Positions 1-6,867 are shown, counted from the stretch's first letter. The stretch is DNA of 13,526 nt from Ornithomonoglobus_A sp045537455 (GCA_045537455.1 JAZSPM010000164.1:1-13526); one strand, 5' to 3'. A program made the numbers and translations. The notes: generated by a model not told the origin, from the sequence alone.

Positions 1-380
1 GAATGGTTCTTGTTGCGATTGCAGGTATATCACTGCTTGTGGGCGGTATAGGTATTATGAATATCATGCTTGTATCGGTTACGGAGCGTACAAGGGAAAT
101 CGGTATCAGAAAGTCACTTGGTGCAAGGCAGAAGCACATCATGTGCCAGTTTGTTATTGAGGCAGGTGTTATAAGCTGTATAGGCGGTGTGATAGGAATT
201 ATTCTGGGAATATTAATCTCGAAGCTCGGAGGAAATCTGCTTGATATTGATGCGGCACCGTCAGTTACGGCGATTGTGGCGTCGTTCTCCATTTCGGCGG
301 GAATCGGTATCGCATTCGGATTTTTACCTGCAAGAAAAGCGGCAAAATTAAATCCGATAGACGCATTAAGATATGATTAA
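1..380 (+). CDS. ABC transporter permease, MacB/FtsX type (3' end only)
   Basis: The frame is open to the left edge, so only the last 125 or so residues are present. They match the C-terminal FtsX/MacB permease domain. A first membrane helix contains GGIGIMNIMLVSV, followed by the typical cytoplasmic segment TERTREIGIRKSLGAR. Two further helices follow (about residues 50-72 and 88-108), then the usual tail LPARKAAKLNPIDALRYD. Family knowledge: such permeases pair with an ATPase, and often a membrane-fusion-like subunit, to move peptides, antibiotics or lipoproteins, or to act in mechanotransmission. The substrate cannot be told from this fragment. The partner genes should lie to the left. No U-rich terminator follows the stop; a long palindrome begins 25 bp downstream. 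Confidence 0.93.
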   Translation, partial: MVLVAIAGISLLVGGIGIMNIMLVSVTERTREIGIRKSLGARQKHIMCQFVIEAGVISCIGGVIGIILGILISKLGGNLLDIDAAPSVTAIVASFSISAGIGIAFGFLPARKAAKLNPIDALRYD

Positions 381-404
381 TTATATGCTGTTTGAGGTTA
401 TTCT

Positions 405-505
405 GCAAGTCCCTCGAAAGCATTAAAATTTACCAAGAAATTTCGATATTACGTTGCATACGAAATTTCTTGAAGCGTAAATTTAAACGCTTTCGATTGA
501 CTTGC
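405..505. repeat. Long nested palindrome (101 bp)
   Basis: Paired arms read from the outside in: GCAAGTC (405-411) with GACTTGC (499-505); CGAAAGC (415-421) with GCTTTCG (489-495); AAATTTAC (426-433) with GTAAATTT (477-484); CAAGAAATTTCG (434-445) with CGAAATTTCTTG (461-472). The loop is 15 nt (446-460). All four arm pairs are perfect and are separated only by short bulges. No run of T follows on either strand, so a simple intrinsic terminator is unlikely. It could be a miniature inverted-repeat element or a structured RNA. No target-site duplication was found. Confidence 0.8.
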
Positions 506-555
506 TTTCCAAGTTGTTCATAGACAAGAGTTTGTGGCTGTTTGTTTGGTGCGAG

Positions 556-653
556 AAATCGAGAAAGCATTTCATATGTATATTACAATCTGTTTTTTGG
601 CACGTAAGGTGTGCCTCAGATTGGAATATAGATATGAATTGCTTTCAAGATTT
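556..653. repeat. Second long imperfect palindrome
   Basis: Arms from the outside in: AAATC (556-560) with GATTT (649-653); GAAAGCATTTCATAT (563-577) with ATATGAATTGCTTTC (632-646), 14 of 15 pairing; TATATTACAATCTG (579-592) with CAGATTGGAATATA (617-630), 13 of 14 pairing; GGCAC (599-603) with GTGCC (611-615). A T6 stretch (593-598) is bulged opposite one T. The left arm shares GAAAGCATT with the first palindrome, so the two may be diverged copies. No protein is encoded with any support. Confidence 0.72.
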
Positions 654-660
654 TATCTAC

Positions 661-773
661 ACCTCATCCGTCGGCTTTTAGCCGACACCTTCCCCTCTTT
701 CAGTTTCGCTTGCGAAACCGGCTTTGCCGCTTTTGCCAAGGCAAAAGTGAAATGGGAAGGCTTAAGCAGAGGT
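661..773. repeat. Multi-branched inverted-repeat element, dispersed-repeat-like
   Basis: Outer arm ACCTC (661-665) can pair with GAGGT (769-773). Inside is hairpin GTCGGCT/AGCCGAC (670-676 with 680-686). A second closing stem is CCTTCCC (688-694) with GGGAAGG (754-760), plus TTTCA (698-702) with TGAAA (748-752). It encloses two perfect hairpins: GTTTCGC/GCGAAAC (703-709 with 712-718) and CTTTTGCC/GGCAAAAG (730-737 with 740-747). From memory, the CTCATCCGTCGGC...GCCGACACCTTCCCC layout resembles an intergenic repeat found many times in gut Clostridia genomes. That assignment is inference until copies are counted. Confidence 0.68.
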
Positions 774-775
774 TA

Positions 776-800
776 TAGGAGGCGACGTTTGAGCCTCCTA
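776..800. repeat. Short perfect hairpin TAGGAGGC/GCCTCCTA
   Basis: TAGGAGGC (776-783) and GCCTCCTA (793-800) form an 8-bp perfect stem around a 9-nt loop. It directly follows the branched repeat and lies 26 bp before a -35 box. No T-run follows on the + strand, so termination is doubtful. It may be the terminal part of the repeat element at 661-773. Confidence 0.6.
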
Positions 801-825
801 ACACATATAAACAATAATTTAGCTC

Positions 826-854
826 TTGACTTTATACCCCGAAACAGTTATAAT
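826..854 (+). promoter_or_regulatory. Sigma-A promoter of the SLH-only gene
   Basis: TTGACT (826-831), 17-bp spacer, TATAAT (849-854). This is almost consensus. Transcription should begin near 861, giving a leader of about 18 nt that contains the ribosome binding site GGAAGGAG just ahead of the ATG at 879. The -35 word TTGACT and the 17-bp spacing also occur before the large SLH gene. Confidence 0.85.
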
Positions 855-878
855 ATATTATAGGGAAGGAGTTTTTCT

Positions 879-1568
879 ATGAAGGTATTTATAAGTATAA
901 TCTTATCACTTTTTATGATAAATACAGCCGTACAAGCTGCCGGATTTGTCGATACCAAAGACCACTGGGCAGAAAATACCATAAACCGTCTTGTTGACAG
1001 AGGTATCGTTAACGGCGTGGACTCATCACACTTTAATCCGAACGGAACAGTAACAAGAGCTGAATACCTTAAAATGATGATGGGACTTACAGGGATATCC
1101 ACTGTCCCTTACCGCTACGGCGAATGCCTTGATGCAAAGGATAATGATTGGTATGCCGACTATCTGCAAAGTGCACTCGATAAAGGTCTTATCCCAAAGG
1201 AAATGATTGCATCATACAAGGCAAATGTTACGGTAACCACCGACGAAAACAGAAACAACATATCTTATGTAATATATACAGGAGCATTTAACGGAGAGCT
1301 CCCCATTGAACGTGAGGAAATGGCTGTTATATCAATGCATCTTTATCAATATGCACTTAATGCAAAAACCATGCAGGGAATGGCAGCTCCTGATAACATA
1401 GATTTTCCGGATATGAATTTAATCAGCGTATGGGCACAGCCAAGCGTAAGACTTGCCGTTGCGGCAGGCTTTATTGAAGGTATGGATGACGGTACATTCC
1501 AGCCAAGAGAAACCGCCACACGTGCTCAGGCGGCAACGATTCTCGGACGAATACTGGACAGACAGTAA
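879..1568 (+). CDS. Secreted SLH-domain-only protein
   Basis: 229 residues. An N-terminal signal peptide (MKVFISIILS then a hydrophobic stretch) is predicted to be cut near residue 20 (VQA/A). The mature protein consists of S-layer-homology repeats only. SLH1 spans about 22-70 (FVDTKDHW, GIVNGVD, FNPNGTVTRAEYLKMM). SLH2 spans about 85-160 and is stretched by an unusual insert of about 30 residues (DNDWYADYLQSALDKGLI ... LPIEREEMAVI). SLH3 spans about 174-226 (GFIEGMDDGTFQPRETATRAQAATIL). SLH trimers usually bind pyruvylated secondary cell-wall polymer. With no extra domain, this protein could be a wall-bound adaptor or cap rather than an enzyme. The start is set by GGAAGGAG upstream and the signal peptide. 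A small membrane peptide gene follows after 27 bp. Confidence 0.9.
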   Translation: MKVFISIILSLFMINTAVQAAGFVDTKDHWAENTINRLVDRGIVNGVDSSHFNPNGTVTRAEYLKMMMGLTGISTVPYRYGECLDAKDNDWYADYLQSALDKGLIPKEMIASYKANVTVTTDENRNNISYVIYTGAFNGELPIEREEMAVISMHLYQYALNAKTMQGMAAPDNIDFPDMNLISVWAQPSVRLAVAAGFIEGMDDGTFQPRETATRAQAATILGRILDRQ

Positions 1569-1595
1569 CAAAAAAACAGAAAGGAAGTAATAGTA

Positions 1596-1697
1596 ATGTT
1601 TAATGCAAAACAAAAAAGAATTATCTGTATTGTGATTGCAGTTGCGATGGTAGTACCTATCTGCCTGAGCATTGTAGGAATGTTCCTACCGCAGTAA
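1596..1697 (+). CDS. Small single-pass membrane peptide (33 aa)
   Basis: Short gene starting ATG at 1596 and ending TAA at 1695-1697. The translation begins MFNAKQKRIICIVIAVAMV, continues through a hydrophobic helix (about residues 9-30) and ends FLPQ. A ribosome binding site (AAAGGAAG, about 1580-1587) lies at a workable distance. The pattern of a short Lys/Arg-rich N-terminus plus one membrane helix is typical of small Firmicutes membrane proteins such as DUF4044 or Prli42-like stressosome anchors. The resemblance is one of layout, not proven homology. It sits 27 bp after the SLH-only gene and before a terminator, so it is probably cotranscribed. Partner and function are unknown. Confidence 0.72.
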   Translation: MFNAKQKRIICIVIAVAMVVPICLSIVGMFLPQ

Positions 1698-1724
1698 GAA
1701 TTTTATCACATCTTGCTTGAATAC

Positions 1725-1751
1725 AAAAGGCACGCATAATGCGTGCCTTTT
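1725..1751. terminator. Bidirectional intrinsic terminator
   Basis: AAAAGGCACGC (1725-1735) pairs with GCGTGCCTTTT (1741-1751) around ATAAT. The A-run on one side and T-run on the other let it work in both directions. It ends the SLH/small-peptide unit (+) and lies 5 bp beyond the end of the convergent putP gene (-). Confidence 0.9.
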
Positions 1752-1755
1752 AAAA

Positions 1756-3357
1756 TTAATCTTCCATTTTCTTTACTGCTTCAAATTCTTCAATAACTTC
1801 CTTGCTTGCACCGCCTGTTGCCTTTGATACTATAAATATCATAGCAAGCGATACGATAAAGCCCGGAACGATTTCGTAAAGTGTAAACAGACCCGGAATA
1901 TTTTCTGCCCAGATCATCGGCGGAATGTATGCCCAAAGCAATGCAACCGCACCACCTGAGATAACTCCTGCAAGAGCGCCCTTTTCGTTACAGCCCTTCC
2001 AGAACAAGCTGCAAAGGATTATCGGACCGAATGCCGCACCGAAGCCTGCCCATGCGTGTGATACTATCTCAAATACCGATGAATTCGGGTCAAGTGCAAG
2101 TAATCCGGCAATAACCGAAATTACAAGTATTGCAAGTCTTGAAATATTAACAAGCTTCTTATCGTCTGCATTCTTGTTTATAAGAACGTTATATATGTCT
2201 GATGAGAATGAGCTTGATGCAACAAGAAGCTGTGAGTCTGCTGTTGACATTATAGCCGCAAGCACTGCTGAAAGAAGTATTCCCGCAAATACTGTGCCGA
2301 ACATATTCTGTACAAGTACCATGAATACCTTCTGAGTATTTGCACCTTCAAGCATTCCGTCTGCAGTTAAAATTGAAAGTGATACAGGGTCTGTAATCTG
2401 TCCGTCTGCAAACATCTTCATGATATATGGAACAGCTACCATACCAACTACAACAGCTGCTGCAAGTGAAAGGATAACCCAAACCATAGCGATACGTCTT
2501 GCAGGCTTGATTTCCTTAGCACTTCTGATACCCATGAATCTTGCAAGGATATGAGGCTGACCAAAATAACCCAAGCCCCATGCAATAGCACCTACGATAG
2601 CCATAACACCAAAGCCCTCTGTCGGCTTTAATGTAAAGCCTAAATCAGCAAAGCTGAATTTTGCGCTTGATGCTGTCATACCTGCCGCTTCAAGATTAAG
2701 TGAACCCATATCTATCTGTGAAAGCTCCTTCCACATAACGACAGGAACTATCATTATTGCAAAGAACATAAGTAAGCCCTGGAACAAGTCTGTCCAGCAT
2801 ACAGCCTTAAATCCACCCAGGAATGTGTATGCCATAACAACTACAACCGATAAAGCAAGAGCGGGTAAATATCCCATTCCGAATATGTAATCAAACAAGT
2901 TAGCACCTGCTGCAAACATTGATGATGTATAAACCACAAAGAATATGATTATAAACAATGCCGCAAAGATTCTCAAAACAGGTGACTTACTCTTGAATCT
3001 GTTCTGTAAGAAGTCAGGAATTGTAATTGAGTTTCCTGCAACGTATGTATACTTACGAAGTGGCTTTGCAACAATCAGCCAGTTTAAATATGTACCTACC
3101 GCAAGACCGATAGCTGTCCAAGCCGCCTCAGTTGCTCCTGAACCCAACAGATACGCTGTTCCCGGCAGACCCATAAGCAGCCAGCCGCTCATATCCGACG
3201 CCTGTGCACTCATCGAGGTTACCCACATATTCATATCTCTTCCGCCCAAAATGTAATCTGTCTGTGTAGAGCTTTTTTTATAAAATATAAATCCTACCAT
3301 TATCATGGCAACGAGGTATAGGAATAATACTATACCCTGTACTACTGCTTCTGACAT
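1756..3357 (-). CDS. putP: Sodium/proline symporter, SSS family
   Basis: 533 residues with about 13 hydrophobic helices, the expected architecture of PutP in the solute:sodium symporter family. Residues 52-66 read QASDMSGWLLMGLPG, placing Asp55, Ser57 and Gly58 at the same numbers as the Na+/proline-binding residues of E. coli PutP. GYFGQPHILARFMG (263-276) and MSTADSQLLVASS (370-382) are also family hallmarks; Ser371/Thr372 correspond to the known Na+-site Ser/Thr pair. It imports proline with Na+, for nutrition or as a compatible solute. The start ATG is preceded by AAAGGAAG. It is the third gene of a glyS-mscL-putP unit, 21 bp after mscL. No proline dehydrogenase gene is nearby, which favours an osmoprotective over a catabolic role (inference). 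Confidence 0.93.
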   Translation of the reverse strand: MSEAVVQGIVLFLYLVAMIMVGFIFYKKSSTQTDYILGGRDMNMWVTSMSAQASDMSGWLLMGLPGTAYLLGSGATEAAWTAIGLAVGTYLNWLIVAKPLRKYTYVAGNSITIPDFLQNRFKSKSPVLRIFAALFIIIFFVVYTSSMFAAGANLFDYIFGMGYLPALALSVVVVMAYTFLGGFKAVCWTDLFQGLLMFFAIMIVPVVMWKELSQIDMGSLNLEAAGMTASSAKFSFADLGFTLKPTEGFGVMAIVGAIAWGLGYFGQPHILARFMGIRSAKEIKPARRIAMVWVILSLAAAVVVGMVAVPYIMKMFADGQITDPVSLSILTADGMLEGANTQKVFMVLVQNMFGTVFAGILLSAVLAAIMSTADSQLLVASSSFSSDIYNVLINKNADDKKLVNISRLAILVISVIAGLLALDPNSSVFEIVSHAWAGFGAAFGPIILCSLFWKGCNEKGALAGVISGGAVALLWAYIPPMIWAENIPGLFTLYEIVPGFIVSLAMIFIVSKATGGASKEVIEEFEAVKKMED

Positions 3358-3378
3358 AAAATTTCTTCCTTTCTGTTT

Positions 3379-3825
3379 TTACTTCTTTAATAAATCTCTT
3401 ATCTCTGTAAGAAGCTCCTCCTGAGTAGGACCTGCCGGTGCGGCTGCTTCCTCAAGCTCCTGCTTCTTTTCCATCTTTGCACGCATTGTATTTATGCCCT
3501 TAACAACACAGAATACTATAAATGCAACAATCAAAAAGCTGATTATCGACTGCAAAAACGCACCTATTTTGATTTCCGTTCCCGGAACAATCCAGTTTGC
3601 CATATCAAGCATTTTTGCCGCCTGCTCCTCTGCTCCTACAGCTCCGGCAACATCCGCCGCCTTGCTCTGGAACAGCTTTGTAATCAATGCAATAGCAGGT
3701 GTTATTACGTCCTTAACAAGAGAGTTTACAATAGATGTAAACGCTCCGCCGACTACAACGCCCACTGCCATGTCCATTACATTACCCTTAGCAATAAATT
3801 CTTTGAATTCACCAATAAAACTCAT
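3379..3825 (-). CDS. mscL: Large-conductance mechanosensitive channel MscL
   Basis: 148 residues, normal for MscL. An N-terminal amphipathic segment (SFIGEFKEFIAKGNVMDMA) leads into pore helix TM1 (about 15-45, with GVVVGGAFTSIVNSLVKDVI). An extracellular loop covers about 46-84 and TM2 about 85-113. A charged C-terminal helix follows (EELLTEIRDLLKK). It forms a homopentamer that opens under membrane tension to release solutes on hypo-osmotic shock. The open frame could begin 7 codons earlier, but AGGAG at 3833-3837 sits 7 nt from the ATG at 3825, and MSFIGEF is the normal MscL start. The gene lies between glyS (26 bp upstream) and putP (21 bp downstream) on the same strand. Confidence 0.95.
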   Translation of the reverse strand: MSFIGEFKEFIAKGNVMDMAVGVVVGGAFTSIVNSLVKDVITPAIALITKLFQSKAADVAGAVGAEEQAAKMLDMANWIVPGTEIKIGAFLQSIISFLIVAFIVFCVVKGINTMRAKMEKKQELEEAAAPAGPTQEELLTEIRDLLKK

Positions 3826-3832
3826 GTTATTT

Positions 3833-3837
3833 CTCCT
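3833..3837 (-). promoter_or_regulatory. Ribosome binding site fixing the mscL start
   Basis: AGGAG within GAAAGGAG on the - strand, 7 nt before the ATG at 3825. It lies inside the longer open frame and so rules out the start 21 bp upstream. Confidence 0.85.
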
Positions 3838-3851
3838 TTCAGACATTAGTT

Positions 3852-5255
3852 TTAAAATTCTAAGCTCTTTTCAATGAATGCTTCAAGCTCATCAATCTTG
3901 ATTCTCTGCTGTTCCATTGTGTCACGGTCACGAACTGTTACGCATCCGTCTTCAGCACTTTCAAAGTCATATGTGATACAGAACGGTGTTCCGATTTCAT
4001 CCTGACGTCTGTAACGCTTACCGATTGAACCTGCGTTGTCATATTCCATATTGAACTTAGCTGAAAGCTTTTCAAATATCTCTGTCGCACCCTCATCAAG
4101 CTTCTTTGAAAGAGGAAGTATTGCAGCCTTAACAGGTGCAAGTGCAGGGTGAAGATGAAGTACAACTCTTGTATCAGGAGCCTCAGGTGTTCCGATTTCC
4201 TCCTCGTCATATGCCTCACACAGGAATGCAAGGGCAACTCTGTCTGCACCAAGTGATGGCTCAACACAGTAAGGAATATACTTTTCGTTTGTTACAGGGT
4301 CAAGATATTCCATGCTTACGCCACTGTGATCCTGATGCTGCTTTAAGTCATAATCGGTTCTGTCTGCAATTCCCCAAAGCTCACCCCAACCGAATGGGAA
4401 CATGAACTCAATATCTGCTGTTGCATTTGAGTAGAATGCAAGCTCCTCAGGTGAGTGGTCTCTGAATCTCAGATTTTCTTCCTTCATGCCTAAGTTCAAA
4501 AGGAAGTCCCAGCAATACTTTTTCCAATATGCGTGCCATTCAAGGTCTGTACCAGGTGCACAGAAGAACTCAAGCTCCATCTGCTCAAACTCACGTGTTC
4601 TGAATGTGAAGTTACCCGGTGTGATTTCGTTTCTGAATGACTTACCTATCTGACCGATTCCGAAAGGAACCTTCTTTCTTGATGTTCTCTGAACATTCTT
4701 GAAGTTTACAAATATACCCTGAGCTGTTTCAGGTCTTAAATATACTGTTGATGATGAATCCTCAGTAACACCCTGGAATGTCTTGAACATAAGATTAAAT
4801 TCTCTTATATCTGTATAATTATGCTTTCCGCACTTAGGACATACAATGTTGTTGTCCTTGATGTAGCTTTCCATCTGCTCCTTTGACCATCCGTCAACTG
4901 TGATGTCCTCGCCGTTATCATGTGCAAAGTCCTCAATAAGCTTGTCTGCACGGTAACGTGATTTACATTCCTTACAGTCCATCAACGGGTCGGAGAAGCT
5001 TCCGATATGACCTGATGCTACCCATGTTTCAGGATTCATAAGAATTGCACAGTCAAGACCTACATTGTACTTTGAGTCCTGAATGAATTTCTTCCACCAT
5101 GCCTTTTTTACGTTATTCTTAAATTCAACGCCAAGAGGGCCGTAGTCCCATGTGTTTGCAAGACCGCCGTAGATTTCACTACCTGCATAAACATAGCCTC
5201 TGCCCTTACAAAGTGCAACCACCTTGTCCATTGTTTTATCTTCGTTTCTCATCAT
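3852..5255 (-). CDS. glyS: Glycyl-tRNA synthetase, single-chain homodimeric type
   Basis: 467 residues; charges tRNA-Gly with glycine in the cytoplasm. It is a class II synthetase of the alpha2 (Thermus/eukaryote-like) type, not the alpha2beta2 type. The N-terminal catalytic core has GSEIYGGLANTWDYGPLG (25-42), an insertion with zinc-ligand-like pairs Cys94-Cys97 and Cys139-Cys142, motif 2 around FRNE (207-210) with the FTFRTREFEQMELEFF stretch (216-231), and motif 3 EPSLGADRVALAFL (332-345; Arg339). The anticodon-binding domain is about 365-455. The start is taken at the ATG at 5255 (a second ATG follows at 5252), with GAGTG a few bases upstream. An in-frame TTG at 5321 would lie on the promoter's -35 box and is rejected. 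First gene of a unit with mscL and putP. The leader is too short for a T-box. Confidence 0.95.
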   Translation of the reverse strand: MMRNEDKTMDKVVALCKGRGYVYAGSEIYGGLANTWDYGPLGVEFKNNVKKAWWKKFIQDSKYNVGLDCAILMNPETWVASGHIGSFSDPLMDCKECKSRYRADKLIEDFAHDNGEDITVDGWSKEQMESYIKDNNIVCPKCGKHNYTDIREFNLMFKTFQGVTEDSSSTVYLRPETAQGIFVNFKNVQRTSRKKVPFGIGQIGKSFRNEITPGNFTFRTREFEQMELEFFCAPGTDLEWHAYWKKYCWDFLLNLGMKEENLRFRDHSPEELAFYSNATADIEFMFPFGWGELWGIADRTDYDLKQHQDHSGVSMEYLDPVTNEKYIPYCVEPSLGADRVALAFLCEAYDEEEIGTPEAPDTRVVLHLHPALAPVKAAILPLSKKLDEGATEIFEKLSAKFNMEYDNAGSIGKRYRRQDEIGTPFCITYDFESAEDGCVTVRDRDTMEQQRIKIDELEAFIEKSLEF

Positions 5256-5293
5256 GAATTCACTCGCTTTCAAATATATATATACTATTATAT

Positions 5294-5321
5294 AATATAA
5301 TAAAATAGTACCTTTTGTCAA
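5294..5321 (-). promoter_or_regulatory. Promoter of the glyS-mscL-putP unit
   Basis: On the - strand, consensus TTGACA (5321-5316), 16-bp spacer, TATATT (5299-5294). The very AT-rich stretch also offers neighbouring -10 choices, so the exact -10 is uncertain. The transcript would have a leader of roughly 30-40 nt. No attenuator or T-box fits in it. Confidence 0.7.
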
Positions 5322-5377
5322 TAATTATTCATTATTTGTTAAAAAAATGTAATTAAATATTCCGTTTTTATGCAAAG

Positions 5378-5406
5378 AAAAAGCAGTAATTCCTTACTGC
5401 TTTTTT
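5378..5406 (-). terminator. Terminator after the ADP-ribosylglycohydrolase gene
   Basis: GCAGTAA (5383-5389) and TTACTGC (5394-5400) form a stem with a TTCC loop on the + strand. It is flanked by an A-run (5378-5382) that becomes a U-run on the - strand transcript. It lies just past the stop codon at 5410 and separates this gene from glyS. Confidence 0.85.
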
Positions 5407-5409
5407 AAT

Positions 5410-6831
5410 TTATCCGTGAATTATAATCGGTGCAACAATATCCGTAAGCCTTCCCGGAGTAGTAATCTCTGCATAAACCTTATTTATAGGCTTAACATCC
5501 TCGCCTGCCGTTATATTCACCGATACTTCTCTTGTATCGCCATAGATGGCAAGTGATAAATTCTTTCTGTCAGCACTCCATCCCTCAGGAAGCATCAGAT
5601 CAATGAATATCTCCTTATGCTCTGACATTACATCTGTAATCACAAACGTTAATTTAACCGTTTCGCCCGCGGATATTCTGTCACGGTCAAATTCAACTCT
5701 GCCCTTTGCATAAATCATATCAGGCAAATTGAATGATAAGCCTGTTCTTGGGATTTCAAAGTCAAACAGACGCTTCCATACTCTTTCGGAGTCAGGAATT
5801 ATATCACGCTCTGTTTCACCGTCTGTATATTCAAGATATAACTCATATGCCTTTACGGTTGACGGAACAAGCTCATATACTCGCTGTGTAAGCTCCGTAC
5901 AATCTCTTGGAAAATACAAATACGAACGGTCAATCGCAACAGAAACAATTTTGTCACCTATATACTCTGCCCAATCCTCAGGAATAAAGCTTGTACCGTT
6001 CATAATACCCATAAGTGCTCCTATTGTTGCACCCGTACAGTCGGTATCGTCACCACAGTTGATAGCGTAAATCATTGACTTTTTAAAGTCGCCCTCACCA
6101 TATAAAAGACCAAGTATAACAAAAGATACATTTGCAGGTGCCTGGAACCAGCCAAGCTCAGCACTTGCCTCAACAATGGCATTACGTGCTTCAACAAAAT
6201 CCGTTTTCTTGTCGTAAAGCTCTATTGCAAGCTTAACACTCTTTGCAAGAAGGCAATCCTCAGGAATATATGAAATACCTAAATCAATAAGCTTTCTGAT
6301 GTCGTTTTCAAAGAATGCCGCACTCTCCATAGCCGCAACAAACATTGCCGCATATGTACCCTCACTAAAACCATGGTCAACGCAGGCGTCGTTATAAGCA
6401 TATTTTACAGCTAAATCAGGGAAGCCGGGGAACAGACAAGCCCATATTTCTGTTCTTATCCACGCTCCGTTTGATGTTTTCCATTTATTATTATTAAATT
6501 CTCCCGAAAACGGAGGAAGCAAGCCTAACTTCATATTTCCCTTACCTACGCCGTACTCATTCCAATGCGGAGGAATATAGTCAAGCCAGTATTCACCAAG
6601 AAGCTGTGGTGTTACGCTTCTTATTCCACGCTCCTCAACCGCACAAAGCCACACAAGCTGTAAATCAAGGTCATCGTTTGGCAACGGCTCACCCTTTGCC
6701 GAAGCAAATCCGCTTATATTCTGCATTTCGGTTCTGCCCTCGTACGGAGTACCCATTGTTCCGCCTATGTTCTTACCTGTCCAGCAGGCATGAACACGGT
6801 CAAGAAAAAATTCACGATTTAATTTCATCAT
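5410..6831 (-). CDS. ADP-ribosylglycohydrolase-family protein with C-terminal beta domain
   Basis: 473 residues. The N-terminal all-alpha domain (about 5-330) matches the ADP-ribosylglycohydrolase (ARH/DraG) fold. It has a Gly-rich opening (CWTGKNIGGTMGTPYEG, 16-32), NDDLDLQLVWL (52-62) where classical members have a TDDT-type metal motif, and CGDDTDCTGATIGALMG (259-275) matching the conserved second metal motif. A Thr/Ser-poor, Asp-rich first motif marks a divergent subgroup. Residues about 372-473 form a separate beta-rich region (ISAGETVKLTFVITD, LMLPEGWSA) like NEW3/alpha-galactosidase-associated beta-sandwiches. No signal peptide, so cytoplasmic. The substrate is unknown: ADP-ribosyl groups or another ribosyl/glycosyl compound. 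The ATG at 6831 (AAAGGA about 10 nt upstream) is chosen over an in-frame TTG at 6840 that lies too close to the Shine-Dalgarno. Divergent from an AraC-family regulator. Confidence 0.85.
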   Translation of the reverse strand: MMKLNREFFLDRVHACWTGKNIGGTMGTPYEGRTEMQNISGFASAKGEPLPNDDLDLQLVWLCAVEERGIRSVTPQLLGEYWLDYIPPHWNEYGVGKGNMKLGLLPPFSGEFNNNKWKTSNGAWIRTEIWACLFPGFPDLAVKYAYNDACVDHGFSEGTYAAMFVAAMESAAFFENDIRKLIDLGISYIPEDCLLAKSVKLAIELYDKKTDFVEARNAIVEASAELGWFQAPANVSFVILGLLYGEGDFKKSMIYAINCGDDTDCTGATIGALMGIMNGTSFIPEDWAEYIGDKIVSVAIDRSYLYFPRDCTELTQRVYELVPSTVKAYELYLEYTDGETERDIIPDSERVWKRLFDFEIPRTGLSFNLPDMIYAKGRVEFDRDRISAGETVKLTFVITDVMSEHKEIFIDLMLPEGWSADRKNLSLAIYGDTREVSVNITAGEDVKPINKVYAEITTPGRLTDIVAPIIIHG

Positions 6832-6846
6832 TTTAATCAAGTCCTT

Positions 6847-6860
6847 TCAAATCAATTTGA
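6847..6860. promoter_or_regulatory. Small palindrome at the leader of the ADP-ribosylglycohydrolase gene
   Basis: TCAAAT (6847-6852) and ATTTGA (6855-6860) are a perfect inverted repeat around two bases. It overlaps the expected transcription start and abuts the Shine-Dalgarno of the - strand gene. It could be an operator or a weak RNA hairpin. At this AT content chance is also possible. Confidence 0.35.
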
Positions 6861-6867
6861 TAAAATA

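Larger units (their letters stand above)
381..825. other. Non-coding region rich in inverted repeats
   Basis: About 445 bp between the permease stop and the next promoter. No frame here has both a convincing ribosome binding site and a recognisable protein. Nearly the whole of 405-800 folds into successive inverted repeats, listed separately: 405-505, 556-653, 661-773 and 776-800. The two AT-rich palindromes share the word GAAAGCATT in their left arms (416-424 and 563-571), which suggests related origin. The two GC-richer elements look like a dispersed intergenic repeat. Function unknown. Confidence 0.7.

Noticed and set aside
405..505. Long palindrome as a plain intrinsic terminator for the ABC operon
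   Set aside because: No T-run follows the stem on either strand and the loop is large. It was kept as a structured repeat of unknown role.
534..863. Open frame of 109 codons on the + strand in the first intergenic gap
   Set aside because: It runs through the palindromes and the branched repeat and across the promoter of the next gene. It has no supporting ribosome binding site and its product resembles no protein family; it is a typical false call in repeat DNA.
3938..4405. Open frames of 89-109 codons overlapping glyS in other frames
   Set aside because: These are shadows of a strongly conserved coding region and have no ribosome binding sites or family resemblance.
5256..5321. N-terminal extension of glycyl-tRNA synthetase from a TTG codon
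   Set aside because: The TTG is part of the TTGACA -35 box, the extension is AT-rich and unlike the family N-terminus, and a better ATG lies at 5255.
5256..5340. T-box or other riboswitch in front of glyS
   Set aside because: The leader after the promoter is only about 40 nt, with no specifier stem, T-box sequence or attenuator.
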